From assembly GCA_021613535.1 (NCBI GenBank), contig CP075497.1, forward strand, positions 7,626,001 to 7,690,000: DNA of 64,000 nt, in the 5' to 3' direction. A model generated the notes under the pieces. That model made no database searches and was not told the origin of the DNA. It worked only from the letters and a program-made list of their open reading frames with translations. Below are positions 50,361 through 63,042 of the stretch, piece after piece; within the stretch, counting starts at the first letter, position 1, and each line of letters begins with the position of its first letter. Position numbers and translations under genes: made by a program. This DNA comes from Adineta vaga. Taxonomy: Eukaryota; Rotifera.

Positions 50361-53300
50361 ATGAAATTCTTCGCTTCGTTACTATTGATTATCACTATAA
50401 CCGAAGCTGCACCTTCTCGATCGTCTCAATATGATGCACGACCAGGCGGCAACATGCCGTGTTACCTTGGCTGTTGTAAGTGTAACAATCTTTTTTCTAT
50501 GAATTTTTTTTTATTGTATATTTTTTCTATGAAGAAAACTTTTGGTTCATTGGACATATAAATATATATAATCTGTTTAAGGGACACCTTGTGAACGAAT
50601 CCAATGTCTTAATGGTGGTTATTGTATACAGCCCGCCTCACAAACAGGTTTAGCTCATTGTCAATGCCCTTCGAAGTTTACAGGATATCGCTGTGAACAA
50701 GCAGGTAAACAGTTCTCAACTTTTCTTTCTTGCTTTGATAATACACGCTGAGTATATGCCATTTGTCGTCAACGGGATAATGATGTCGGAGCCGGTGATA
50801 AGACCTTGAGAAATAAATAGATCAGCCTGTGTATTATGTGCGTATATATGTGTATGTGTGTGCGTGTGTGTGAGAAGGATTACATATTCTATCGTTGATA
50901 TTATCTCTTGCTCTTTCCCTTCTTCTGAGCATCAAGGTAACTATGCAAACAAAAGCATTATACGTGCAAGTAAAAAAGCTAATTTGAGTCAAGGTTCTTC
51001 TTTTCCTCTATCTTCTTCTTTTATCTTTCAATTAATTTTGTTGCTTTTCATTTTTCTTTTAGCCGTAATAGTTGATCCATGTTCAACTTATCAATGTAAT
51101 CATGGCACTTGTAACAAAGATCGTAACAGTCAACCATATTGTTCATGTTATGAAGGTTATGGTGGTTCACGTTGTGAAACTCAAATTGGTATGTTAAAAT
51201 ATAAACGAGCTTAGATGATTAATAGAAGTCAAGAAGTATTAGTCGAGTAGTCATTTTTCTTCGACTGATTCCAAGGTGATGCAACAATAACTAACGATCG
51301 AATTCCATTAGTGAATAGAATAAAGAATGAAGACGAGAAAATTAGGATACATTTTTGACTGGCACATGTATGGAGACATACATCAATCATTGTCTTTCGA
51401 GTAAAAGTTGTGGTCAGTCTTTGTCTTCTTATCATTACTTATGTATAAATGTCGCTGAGTTAAGACAAAAAGAGCGAAGAAGAAATTTCAAAAGAATAAC
51501 ATTTGGATAAAAAGATCGGTGACAGCATCTCGTTCATAATGATAGAATGCAAACAAAGACAGACAGATGTTTGGTCTTTGAATAATAGACTAATAATTAC
51601 ATATTGGATGCCTTCATAAGCTAAACGAGTTCATCAGTTGATTATAAGAAAGAGAAGGAAAATTGATCAATACTAAAATAGGATATGATTGTGCAAGGGC
51701 TTGCATAATTCTATCCAAATGTTTATCTCTCTATCGAGCGATCAACACTAGTTCGTATTTCTTTCTCTCTGCCTCGTTTCTTTTTATATACTACCCTGTC
51801 ATTGCACCTCCTCTTCAAAGATATAATTCAACATTATATTCAAGGTAATAAGTTGTCGTCGTCCATTTTTTACATCACATTGCGCCATGCTGTGTATGTA
51901 CGTACACGAAAAAGTAACATTATGCAAATTTCTCTTGATTGAACATGAACATGTGTATATGTATACCGTTAGAATCGGACAAAAAAAATCATACTCACGC
52001 ACACATGAGTTGCACGCACGCTCAGCTGGTCAAATATATACATATATATATATATATATATGCGAATATGTATACTCGTTCTTATTTTAATTGAACTAGT
52101 CCCTACTCTTCAATTTGCATAATGAAAAAAAGATTTCTATACATTGATATATTTATATGTAGAAGTAAAGAAAACAAAAGCTATAGATGATAATGATAAT
52201 GATATCTATTATAAAAGAATTAATTAAACAGAAAAGTTAATCGAATTTTGTATGTGAAAAAGACGAGTATAAGTTCTACTTAGATCCTTGTGCTCGAGTC
52301 AATTGTAACTACGGACGATGTGAATTGGTTCGTAGTACACCAGTTTGTCGATGTTATCAAGGTTATACAGGTCAAGAATGTCTCACAACAATTGGTGAGT
52401 TTCGTGTGTTTGTTTTTTAGAGTGTTTTCTTACGATGTAGTTGGATTTGCTTTGGTAGTTTATAGAAGACAAAATCGACAAACTGCTAGAATTCCTAGAA
52501 ATACTTTTTTCTTCTTCTATGTAATCATTTCGTTTATTTATCTCTGAAGATGCATGTGCTCGAGTATCATGCAACTATGGTTCATGTATCAATGAAGGTG
52601 CATCATACAGATGTGAATGCCAGCGAGGTTATGAAGGTTCAGCATGTGATCGACAAGTCGATCCATGCGCAAGTTTTGTTTGTTATAATGGAGGTATATG
52701 TCATGCACAAGCAAGTAATCAACCAGTGTGCCAATGTGCACATGGTTATCGAGGAGCGAATTGTTATGAAGCAGAGGGTAGGTGATCAGATTCACGAATG
52801 ATCAACGAAAAATATGTTCGCATGAATTCAACGAACAAACGCATGTTGATCTTTGCTCTCTCTCGCTCTCTTTCTCTCTGTCTTTCTCTGTTATGCCTTC
52901 GATCAATTAGACACCTGTCATAATATTACGTGTAATTATGAACAGTGTCTACTTAATCAGCATGATCAAACATTTGACCTGTGAATGTTTGCGTTACTAT
53001 GAAGATGTTCAATGTGTTTGGATGAATTCCGAATGTTTGATTGTTATGAATAGACAGTTGACATACGTGTTCTGTAAATAGAAAGAAGAAGAAAAGAATG
53101 GCACTATTCTAAGGCTTCACTAAAGCAGTAAAAATCAGCTTCTATTCAATCTAACAATTCCATGTACTTGAAAAAATAGTTTTTTTTTCATATCCGTCTT
53201 GCAACAAGAATAGAAATAATAATCCTAATACATATGAATGTATTATTTTTATTATTTAATTGAAGATCAAGTTTGTTTTGATTTTATTGTTCTTCACTGC

Positions 53301-56254
53301 ATGAACACATTGATTGGGCTTCTAGATAATATATTGAAAACAAAGTTAACCTCTGAAAACCCTTTAGTTTTTAATTTACAATTTCACTGTTTATTTTATT
53401 TCTTTTCTTCTTCTTCTATCATTAGTGGTTGATCCATGCTCGCGTTTCGAGTGTTATGGTGGTACTTGTACAAATGATCGAGGTGTAGCTCGCTGTGTCT
53501 GTCCAGCAGGACGTGCTGGCAACCGTTGTCAAGGTTAATTGAATTAATCCAATTTAGAACAATATCTGAATGATTATTGTTTTTATTTGAAAGATGATAT
53601 TTGTACACTGTATCCCTGTGCCCATAGTGGACAATGTATTCCAGAAGGTGCTAGTCGACGATGTATTTGTTCAACACCATACTATGGCGATGATTGTCGA
53701 GAAGGTATGAATGAAATTATTGAAATTGAAGACAATCATTGATTATATTATGAATTTGTTTAGTACATCGACCCAATCCATGCGATAATGTCTATTGTGG
53801 TTATGGACAATGTCTTGAAGGATATTGTGAATGTCATGGAGGTTATTCCGGCGCACGTTGTGATATTGCACGTAAGTTTCATCTTTAATTTCATTTCATA
53901 TAGGAAGTAAAATTCGATTTTAGCTGATCTATGTGCTGGTGTTAATTGTAATCAAGGCACATGTTATGAAGGTCGTTGTACATGTGCAGATGGTTATACA
54001 GGATCTTATTGCGAGACACAAAGTATGATTTGAAGAAAAAAAACCGAATATTCTTTGAAAACAAAAATAATACTCTAAATATTATGATATATAGTTACAA
54101 CACCAGCAACAATAGTTGCACAAACACCATCACGACCAGTCTTAACAGCTCAAACTGTTGGCCTTATTGGTGCAAGAAAAGGTCAATTGATCGATTACGG
54201 TCGACTATTAGGTGCTCGTGCTGGTCCCATTGGGTGGTTATTAGCCCCACTGGCAGCTCTGTTGTTAATTCCATTAGCACTCGCATTTGCAGGCGTAAAT
54301 GTACACACGGTGCCTGCTTACCAGGTGGAGGACGTTATGTTCCAGTTGCAGTCGGTACGATAGGTGAAATACGAATTCAAATGTTCTTTTTTAACTTGTC
54401 TTTTTCTCAGGTGGCGGAAATCGTATTACTCGTGATCTTCAATTAATCGATCAACGTGGTGATAATTTAGCAACGTCAGCAGGAGAAACAGAAACAACAA
54501 GAATTGAACAAACACGTGGTAAGTGATAGAGTGTAGATTGTATTAGAATAGAACATGTTTGAAAGTGATCCCATTACAGAAATCGTTAGAGAATACGGTG
54601 GTATGGAAGCCGTGGGTGGTGTTGTTACTAACTATCCAACCATATCATCACGTTATGGTGACTTTGCGCGAGAGAATCAGCAGCAGCAACAACAACAACA
54701 ACAACAAACATCATCAGGCTTCTCACAACGTAGGAATACGCATGAAATTGATCGTTACTTTTTTCTTGTTAATCCTATGCATGTTCTATTCGATACTTGT
54801 AAAATCTTATCAATCAAATTCTAATTTCTTTTTTCTAGAACATATCATCGAAACCGATTATCATCCACCACCGGTTGCAGATTTTGGTTATGGTCGCGGT
54901 GGTCTCACTGAAGGATATCGAGATACATTTGAATCATGGGAGTCAAATGGTGCTACTGGTGGTTATTCAATGAATGCAATGTTTGCTGATGGCGGCTTAC
55001 AAACTGATTATGAAATGAGTAATATTAATTCAGTTAGTATGACACCAAATGGAAAATATGCGATTGTTGGACAAAGTCAAGGACCACCACAAATATGGGA
55101 CGCTATCGTAAGAAAAAAAATAATATTGATATTCTATGATAGATAAAGATACAAATATTCGATTTTAGAATGGACAATTAGTTTCAAGTATGCAAGGAAC
55201 AAGTACAAATTGTAGTAAAGTAGGATTAGCATGCAGTGGTACACTTCTGGTCGGTTTAGCAAGCGATGGCATCGATTCACAAACAAGCATACTTCAAGTA
55301 AGTTGCTATAATGATTGCTTCATACAAATAATATTTTCTCGTATCTATAGATCTGGGATGTAAACACTGGAAAACCAGTCCAATTAACTCATCAAATTAA
55401 ATGCGCGACATTCACCTTAAGTAATAATTCAAGTAATCTTATTATGGCTGGTAATCAAAAATATGGACGTGGTATATCTGTTGGTATACTTGATTTAAAT
55501 AATTCCGAATTAACAAAAGAAATTAAATCAGATACAAATCAATCTTATGGTGGTACACCATCATTTGTTTTATTAACTTCAGATGAGCGATATGCCGTTG
55601 TTGCTTGTCCAAATGGATCAGCAACGAATTATGTTGTTTTTGATTTAACAACTCCTCATGAATTAGTTCAACCAGCAACAATTACTTTCGATTGTGAACC
55701 AAAATGTTCACTTGTTTTAAATAATGATCAAATGTTAACTGGCACTCGAAATGGACAAGTTATTGTTTGGGATATTCCATCATGTCAACGTATACAAACA
55801 TTAACAGATAATGGTCAAAATGCACATCGAGATCGAATAACAGACTTAAAAATTGCACCTGATCGTTCATGTTTTGTAACGACAAGTGCCGATGGAACAG
55901 GCAAAGTTTGGGATACAAATTCCAAAGAATTAATTTCAAGATTAATTGGACATAAACGAGAAGTAAGAAATATTTTCAATTCATATGTCTATTTAGTTTT
56001 TCAAACAAATCATTTGACTATTTTAGATAACGTGTGCATGTGTTTCAACAAATCAATTAGTTGCAACTGGTTCCAAAGATCAAAATATATGTTTATGGCG
56101 TATGCAAACTGGTCAAACAGCATCAACAATGCCTGTTGGTATGGCACCAATTGATATTCATATGGCTGCGCATAATCGAACAATTGTTGCGATTGGCGAT
56201 AAAGATGGTGAAAGACAATTATTAATGCTACGTGTCGTCTCTATACAACGATAA
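50361..56254 (+). CDS. EGF-repeat protein with a hydrophobic segment and a C-terminal WD40 region
   Basis: Seen: start ATG 50361 with signal peptide MKFFASLLLIITITEAAPSR. Then nine intact EGF-like modules, mostly one per exon and all exons phase 1 (starts at about 50582, 51063, 52284, 52549 with two modules, 53427, 53595, 53763, 53924), with patterns such as CLNGGYC and CNHGTC. Exon 54096 on gives a linker and the hydrophobic run WLLAPLAALLLIPLALAFAG. After it the frame is one base off; it is restored if 54234-54292 is removed as an intron. Then come RKCTHGACLPGGGRYVP, a Gln-rich stretch, and WD40 repeats at 55020-56254 (IWDAINGQLVSS, LQIWDVNTGKP, VIVWDIPSC, GKVWDTNSKELISRLIGHKR, NICLWRMQTGQ), stop TAA 56252-56254. 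EGF modules act outside cells and WD40 propellers normally inside, so a single-pass receptor-like protein is expected. I know no named family with this order. A degenerate EGF exon lies at 52910-53030. Confidence 0.75.
52043..52061. repeat. (AT)n microsatellite in an intron
   Basis: AT dinucleotide run in the long intron between the second and third EGF exons. Confidence 0.8.
52910..53040 (+). pseudogene. Degenerate EGF-like exon
   Basis: Seen: after a CAATTAG acceptor the sequence gives DTCHNITCNYEQCLLNQHDQ and then, one base off, CECLRYYEDVQC, so all six EGF cysteines are recognisable but in two frames. A TGA follows at once in the original frame and no good donor follows. Skipping it joins two phase-1 exons cleanly, so it is probably a dead or skipped module of the surrounding EGF gene. 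Confidence 0.6.
54678..54707 (+). repeat. CAG/CAA repeat coding for ten Gln
   Basis: Coding Gln run in the linker between the hydrophobic segment and the WD40 repeats. Confidence 0.85.
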
Positions 56255-57071
56255 AGTTTTGCTGAATAATATTCTTCTTTGTTTTTTATGATTATTTTCT
56301 TGCATGTTTATTTGCACAAGTATTCGAACAAGATTCCTGTTTCTTTTCTCGTTTTGTATTGGTGCTGCTCTTGCTATTTCTTACTATAATTTTAATCTTA
56401 TCCCTGATCTTTTGGCCATCATCGCTTCTGAACAGTTATTGTTTATTTTCTTTTTTCTCGAACATCCTTTTCTTTCTTTCTTCTCTTTTTCTACATGTTT
56501 CTTTACTCTGTTAGTCACAGTTCGTATGCATGTTGTGTTTTGCTCTGTTAGCAATAATGTAAAATATCATCCCACCTATATTTCCTTGATAACAAAAGAA
56601 GAAAAGAAAATGATCTGAACTTTTCATCATTTATCCTTTTGATTTTTTTTAGGTAATTCTTCTTAAAGTCTTCCTTTGACAAAAAAAACACATTATCATT
56701 CGTTTTGTCTTCAGTGTGTGAAGTTTGTTTGTTTTTTAAACTTTGTTCATGAAATTTCCTTTTTTTATTTATTTTTTTTTCTTTTTCTTTTTTTCTATAC
56801 ATCATTATATGAAATAGAAAAAGATTTTTCTTTCATTTCAATGTTAATATAACAACTATTACTTCAGTTCGATTAGCAAGACAAACGAACAAATAATAAA
56901 CATTTCAAATGAATTGAATATGAGAAAGATATTCTCTATTTAGGCAAAAAACAAAACATACAGTTTTGCTCATATGTCATATAAATATGTTTATTGTTGA
57001 GATTTTCAGTTCATCGATTATAAAAAATAAAAGAGGTTAAAATAAGAACTGTTTCGGTTAAGATATGAAGA
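56255..57071. other. Intergenic between convergent genes
   Basis: About 815 bases, T-rich on the plus strand at 56280-56800. Frames of 104 and 85 codons on opposite strands overlap here and look like chance products of the T/A bias. Nothing else is seen. Confidence 0.5.
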
Positions 57072-58479
<1,408 letters not shown>

Positions 58480-59109
58480 TCTCAATCTAAAACAAAGAAC
58501 AAATATCAATTATAAATAACCTTCCGAGTTACTTCCATAGAAATTAGAAATAACTAATATGTTTATGGGTGTTATTCTAAATACATTAAAAATCGAGAAT
58601 CAACCTTGGGATAATCATTATTTTGATCACCTTGAAAATACCTTTGTTTGTGCGGTTTACAACGTATTACTATAATTGCGTGCCCTTCGAACTATCAGTT
58701 CAGACTACGAGAGACCATTATGAAAAAACGAATATATGATCACGTAATATCTGATAAACAGAATTTATCACATACATTTCGTATATGTATTTGCAGGCGG
58801 TACTTTTTTTTTGTTTACTAAAACTCGATACGAATTCTGACTAGTGTGTTTAGTTCGTATTCAAATGTGAATGTAAATACTAAATATATAACTATAATAT
58901 AAAAATGTATGAATGAAGTAAATAACATAATTGATTGGTTTGATATTTATAATTTTGTAATAGATGTCACTGTTCATCATTCATTTTCATTGGTTGGGAA
59001 AAATTGATTTTCTTTTCAATTAATTTAGAAATCATTCTGATTGTGATTCTGATTTTGACAAACAAGTGTGAATATCGTTATAAAGTTTTTATTCAACTTT
59101 CTAGATAAA
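58480..59109. other. Divergent intergenic region
   Basis: About 630 AT-rich bases between the starts of the fucose synthase gene (minus) and TAF9 (plus), so a shared promoter region. A TTTTCTAG site just before the TAF9 ATG may be the acceptor of a 5'-UTR intron. No other feature. Confidence 0.5.
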
Positions 59110-59898
59110 ATGAGTAATCCCACATCGACTGACGAACAAAATCGTTTACCCAAAGATGGACTTGTTGTTCAAACAATGTTACAAGAAATGGGTATCACAA
59201 ATTACGAACCAAAATTAATTCCAATGGTGCTCGATTTTATGCATCGTTCGTAGAAAAAAAAACTCAATCATATCTTCTCTATAGTTTACTACTTTTTAGA
59301 ATATACAACTGATGTTTTAGAAGAAGCAAAACTCTATTCAATTCATGCAGGAAGAAAACAAGTTGAACTTGAAGATATTAAATTAGCTTGTCAAAATTGG
59401 GCTGAAGAACATTCCACAATGCCAGCCAAAGATGTAAAAGAAAAGATCATTCAATCTATTCTATTTCAATATTGAATGTATATTGTTGTTTCTGTTTTCT
59501 ATAGACGATTACTGAATTAGCAAAAGCAAAAAATCGAAATCAACTACCACCGATTAGAAATTTTTCTGGTCCACGTTTACCAGCCGATCGATTTTGTTTA
59601 TTAGCACCAAATTATAAATTAAAAGAAACATCCAATGAACATTCAACGAGTCAAGTAGGATTTTCATAGTTCTCATGAAAACATATTCATTTTTCACTTT
59701 CAGTCAACACAACAATATGGTACATCTAATGCACCACCACCACCACCAACATTTATTACTGATCATTATAACCCATTAACAGGAACAATCACAACGACAA
59801 CAGCTAGTGGAAGTTTTGCTTCCAATGATTTATTTTCATCAACAAATAAAAGAAAAATGACTGACTCTGATGATGAAGATGATAATTATGATATGTAG
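59110..59898 (+). CDS. TAF9: Transcription initiation factor TFIID/SAGA subunit TAF9
   Basis: Seen: start ATG 59110 (MSNPTSTDEQNRLPKDGLVV), short introns, stop TAG 59896-59898, about 190 residues. The histone-fold part reads DGLVVQTMLQEMGITNYEPK, VLDFMHQYTTDVLEEAKLYS and GRKQVELEDIKLACQ, followed by the conserved TAF9 segment AKAKNRNQLPPIRNFSGPRL, PADRFCLLAPNYKL. The C-terminus is Thr/Ser-rich and ends in an acidic DSDDEDDNYDM. I placed the first donor within codon CAT|C (about 59240), because only this keeps the histone fold in frame. Known: TAF9 pairs with TAF6 in TFIID and with TAF6L in SAGA. The upstream in-frame ATG at 59068 is possible but adds residues unlike the family. Confidence 0.95.
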
Positions 59899-60654
59899 AG
59901 AATAAAGTTTCTTTGCTTGTATATTTATTTGAATAAAACAATAGAAATGTAATTCCAGAGAATAAATATTGACAATATTCAAGAATATTAAACTGGCAAA
60001 AAATCGGATATACTATTCAAGATTTCATTGAATTGAATAAAACTCAATCTTAACTAAGATTTCCTGATCAATTTGAGTCATCCAATCGATAGTTTTCTCA
60101 AAAAAGAAACTTTATTCACATATTTCATCTCATGATCTAAATAAAATACCATTTAAAAATTTATAATTTGTTCAAAAAAAAACATCAAATCTTTCGATTG
60201 TCTTATTCTGTAATAAGGTAGAGAATCAAATTTGATTAATATCTATATTAACGTTAAAATAGCGCATACATTCAATAAAGATATTGTTTCTATTCAGATC
60301 TAATTTGATTTGATGTGTTGTTTGAAGACAAAAGAAAGTTTTATTGTTAATCAAATAATTGTTCAAGCAATACTACTATAAGCGTTCAGACTAATACTCA
60401 ATAGATTACAATTGAAATCGAATAATTCAATTTAGTATTGATGTTCTTCTTTTTATTTGTTAATATGTTAAAAGAAAAAGAAAACTGCTTATTGGATGAT
60501 GTTTTATTTATATCAAGGAAAAAGAAGAAAACATAGTTCAATAAGTCTCATGTATATAAAAAAAACATAGCATAACAAAAAAGAGTCGAGATAAAGAAAA
60601 AGAGAAATAGTCGATAATTTCCCAACAGAATCTACGATAACTTCTCTGATATTA
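59899..60654. other. Intergenic between convergent genes
   Basis: About 755 strongly AT-rich bases. AATAAA at about 59932 and 59961 may end TAF9. Nothing else is visible. Confidence 0.5.
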
Positions 60655-61161
60655 TTATTTATTATTGTTTGAAAGTGAACGAAGCCAGTCGTATGTTTCT
60701 AAACAAATGTCAAACATATCTTGTGCTATACGCTTATTACAATAAAGTCTTTCATCACTGGTGAATAAATCAATTAATATAACATTTCTTTCCCATAGAA
60801 GCAATAAGCCTTTTGGTGGTGCATAGAAACCTTCTTGTTCACGAAGATAAGATATAGTCGATGTATATGAACTGAAACATTTTGCATTCTTACTAGCATA
60901 TATTGCACAAGTTTGTAAACCACGAATTAATAGAAACATCGCCCGACGAGCAATATTTGTTGTTTGTTTAATAATTTTCAAACTTTCTTCTTCGTTGTCA
61001 TCAATAATCGATTTATCACATTCTTCGTGATATATTGTAGATTGACCATCACGTCGTTCTATACCAATATCACAAGCCAAAGATTGTAATTCATCAATAC
61101 CATGTAAAAGTGTACGAAAAGTTTGTTCATCTGTAAGACATGATGTTTGATCTTCACTCAT
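60655..61161 (-). CDS. Unrecognised intronless protein of 168 residues
   Basis: Seen: one open frame, start ATG 61159-61161 (MSEDQTSCLTDEQTFRTLLH), stop TAA 60655-60657. Composition is balanced and largely helical: LLHGIDELQSLACDIGIERR, an acidic insert DDNEEESLKI, a hydrophobic helix ARRAMFLLIRGLQTCAIYAS, then SYLREQEGFYAPPKGLLLLW and DMFDICLETYDWLRSLSNNN. No signal peptide; the hydrophobic helix is short and amphipathic, so a soluble helical-bundle protein is most likely. It is one of few intronless coding genes here, which may mean a retrocopy or simply a small gene. The pattern does not match a family I know. Confidence 0.6.
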   Translation of the reverse strand: MSEDQTSCLTDEQTFRTLLHGIDELQSLACDIGIERRDGQSTIYHEECDKSIIDDNEEESLKIIKQTTNIARRAMFLLIRGLQTCAIYASKNAKCFSSYTSTISYLREQEGFYAPPKGLLLLWERNVILIDLFTSDERLYCNKRIAQDMFDICLETYDWLRSLSNNNK

Positions 61162-62117
61162 CTTTTATATGACTTATTCGTCTATTCTTTTGTATTATTA
61201 AAACTAAAAAAAATAAGTTACGCATGATCGCCCAACCATATTCGTCATCTCTCATATTAAGTTTCTTCTATAATAAGAGAATAAGAAACGAACAGATGTC
61301 GACAGTGAGAAGTTATTCTGGAAAATCGAATTCTTTCATAGAAAATTCTTATTTCTCACTCTCGCTCGTTCTTGATCGTTTATTTTCGTGGTGTTTATTA
61401 ATAAATAACTTTTCCCATATGCACATCAATAGAAAATGACAGTTTCCATTCGTGTATGGGCACATGCACGAGTTTGTTATAGACAAGCGAACATCAATTT
61501 GTCATACTTGTTTCGATACTCCATCTTCGTAATTGGACACGTTTCTATTTCCGAGCAAGAAAAAACTATTGTATACAATTATTATCGAAAGCTATGTTTA
61601 AACATAATCATTGTCATTGTCATCATCGGTCTTTCTTATTGTTCTTTACTTCTGGACAACACATACAATGGACAAAAACGCAATTTAAATATCTGTAGAA
61701 ATCAAAGAACAATTGTCCATCTTGTTCAAGAAGCATCTCCTCAGTATTGAATTGTTCCACATTATATATTCTTATGTGATTAACAATCGTTAATATTCTA
61801 TTTCAATTCATTCAACTATACCATCGACGATCGAACTATCCTCGTTGACAATCCACGTTCAGTGATTTTCCATTACGGACATGTATGTATATTTGATCGT
61901 TTGTTTTCATCGCTTTTAGAAACGTGCGACAATATAAGAAGGTAATAATCATTGATTAGAAGAAAAATTCTATTATACAATCGTTTATATGAAATCTAAT
62001 AACACTAAAGATAAAATAACCGACATAGTGTCTATTCAACAATCAAGGTCACATGAGAAATATACAGGTTTTGTTTCTTTACCTATAGTTCTCGATGTGC
62101 GTGTCGAACAATAATAT

Positions 62118-62136
62118 TATATATATATATATATAT
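62118..62136. repeat. (AT)n microsatellite
   Basis: AT dinucleotide run in intergenic DNA. Confidence 0.8.
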
Positions 62137-62510
62137 GAGTGTGTGTTTGCTCGTTTTTCATTTACAGAATAATTCAGTCCGTTTGTCAAATCTCTTGGGA
62201 AAGGTGCAAATATCCCATCAATAAAGAAAGTCAATCGCAGCACTAAAAAATGATAGAATTCTCTTTTAATACACAATAGGAAGAAAAGGAATAAGAAAAA
62301 AAATTAGAAACGAACGAACAAATGAACGAACGATAGATAAGCCATTACAGGGAACAACTTCTTTAAACGTTTTGTCTGCTCCTCTGGCTCTCTGGCGCTC
62401 TCTCTCTCCACATCTTTCTTCTTCTATGAATGAATTGATGACTATTCTCGAGAAGAATAGTGTTTGATGAGGGCGAACAACAGAAATGTCTATTAGAAAA
62501 GAAAAAAATA

Positions 62511-62521
62511 GGGGGGGGGGG
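62511..62521 (+). repeat. Run of 11 G
   Basis: A homopolymer of G in an AT-rich region, followed by a GA-rich tract. Its length is likely variable or imprecise in the assembly. Confidence 0.85.
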
Positions 62522-63042
62522 AGAAGGGAGAGAGACAGAGACAAAGTCCACGATGCTTGTCTCTTGATAAATGATCATCATTACAGGCACATAAGCTAAA
62601 AGAAAGCAAGTATTGTATTCACTATTCGTTTATTGTATATGATGTTTTCCAATGAGAAAAAGAAAATAAGAACTTGACCACTTTCATCTGCAAAGATCGA
62701 ATGAGTGCGTGAAGAAAAACATTTGTAAAAAGATGGAGAAATATATCTGACATTACTGACAAATCTTCTCTTCCCTCGAATTAGATGGATAGATCTGTCA
62801 AGCGCGTCTATCGTCTTTTGCCACATGAGAATCTACCATGAAGCGAATGAAGATTAATACTATCAGTATTTATAAATATATATAAATACATACTGAAAAA
62901 AACTAATAGACAAAAATATTTTCCCTTTTTTGCCTTTCTCTCTCTCTCTCCTTCTCTTTCTCTCTCGCTTTCTTTTTCTCTGTCTATAGACTTCTATTGA
63001 GTAACGAGTACGTATTACAGATCAGGTAAATACAAAAATAAT

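Larger units (their letters stand above)
61162..63042. other. Intergenic, about 1.9 kb, with low-complexity tracts
   Basis: Upstream of both the 168-residue gene (minus) and the receptor gene (plus). It contains an (AT)n run at 62118-62136, a run of 11 G at 62511-62521 followed by GA-rich sequence, and CT-rich runs at 62398-62410 and 62936-62980. Frames of 71-104 codons are present on both strands without protein-like motifs; one at 61436-61750 has a short Ile/Val-rich stretch but is otherwise unconvincing. Confidence 0.45.

Noticed and set aside
61224-61750. Two consecutive plus-strand ORFs, one with a hydrophobic stretch
   Set aside because: The Ile/Val run comes from an ATT/GTC-rich patch. 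No signal peptide, splice sites or motif support a gene.
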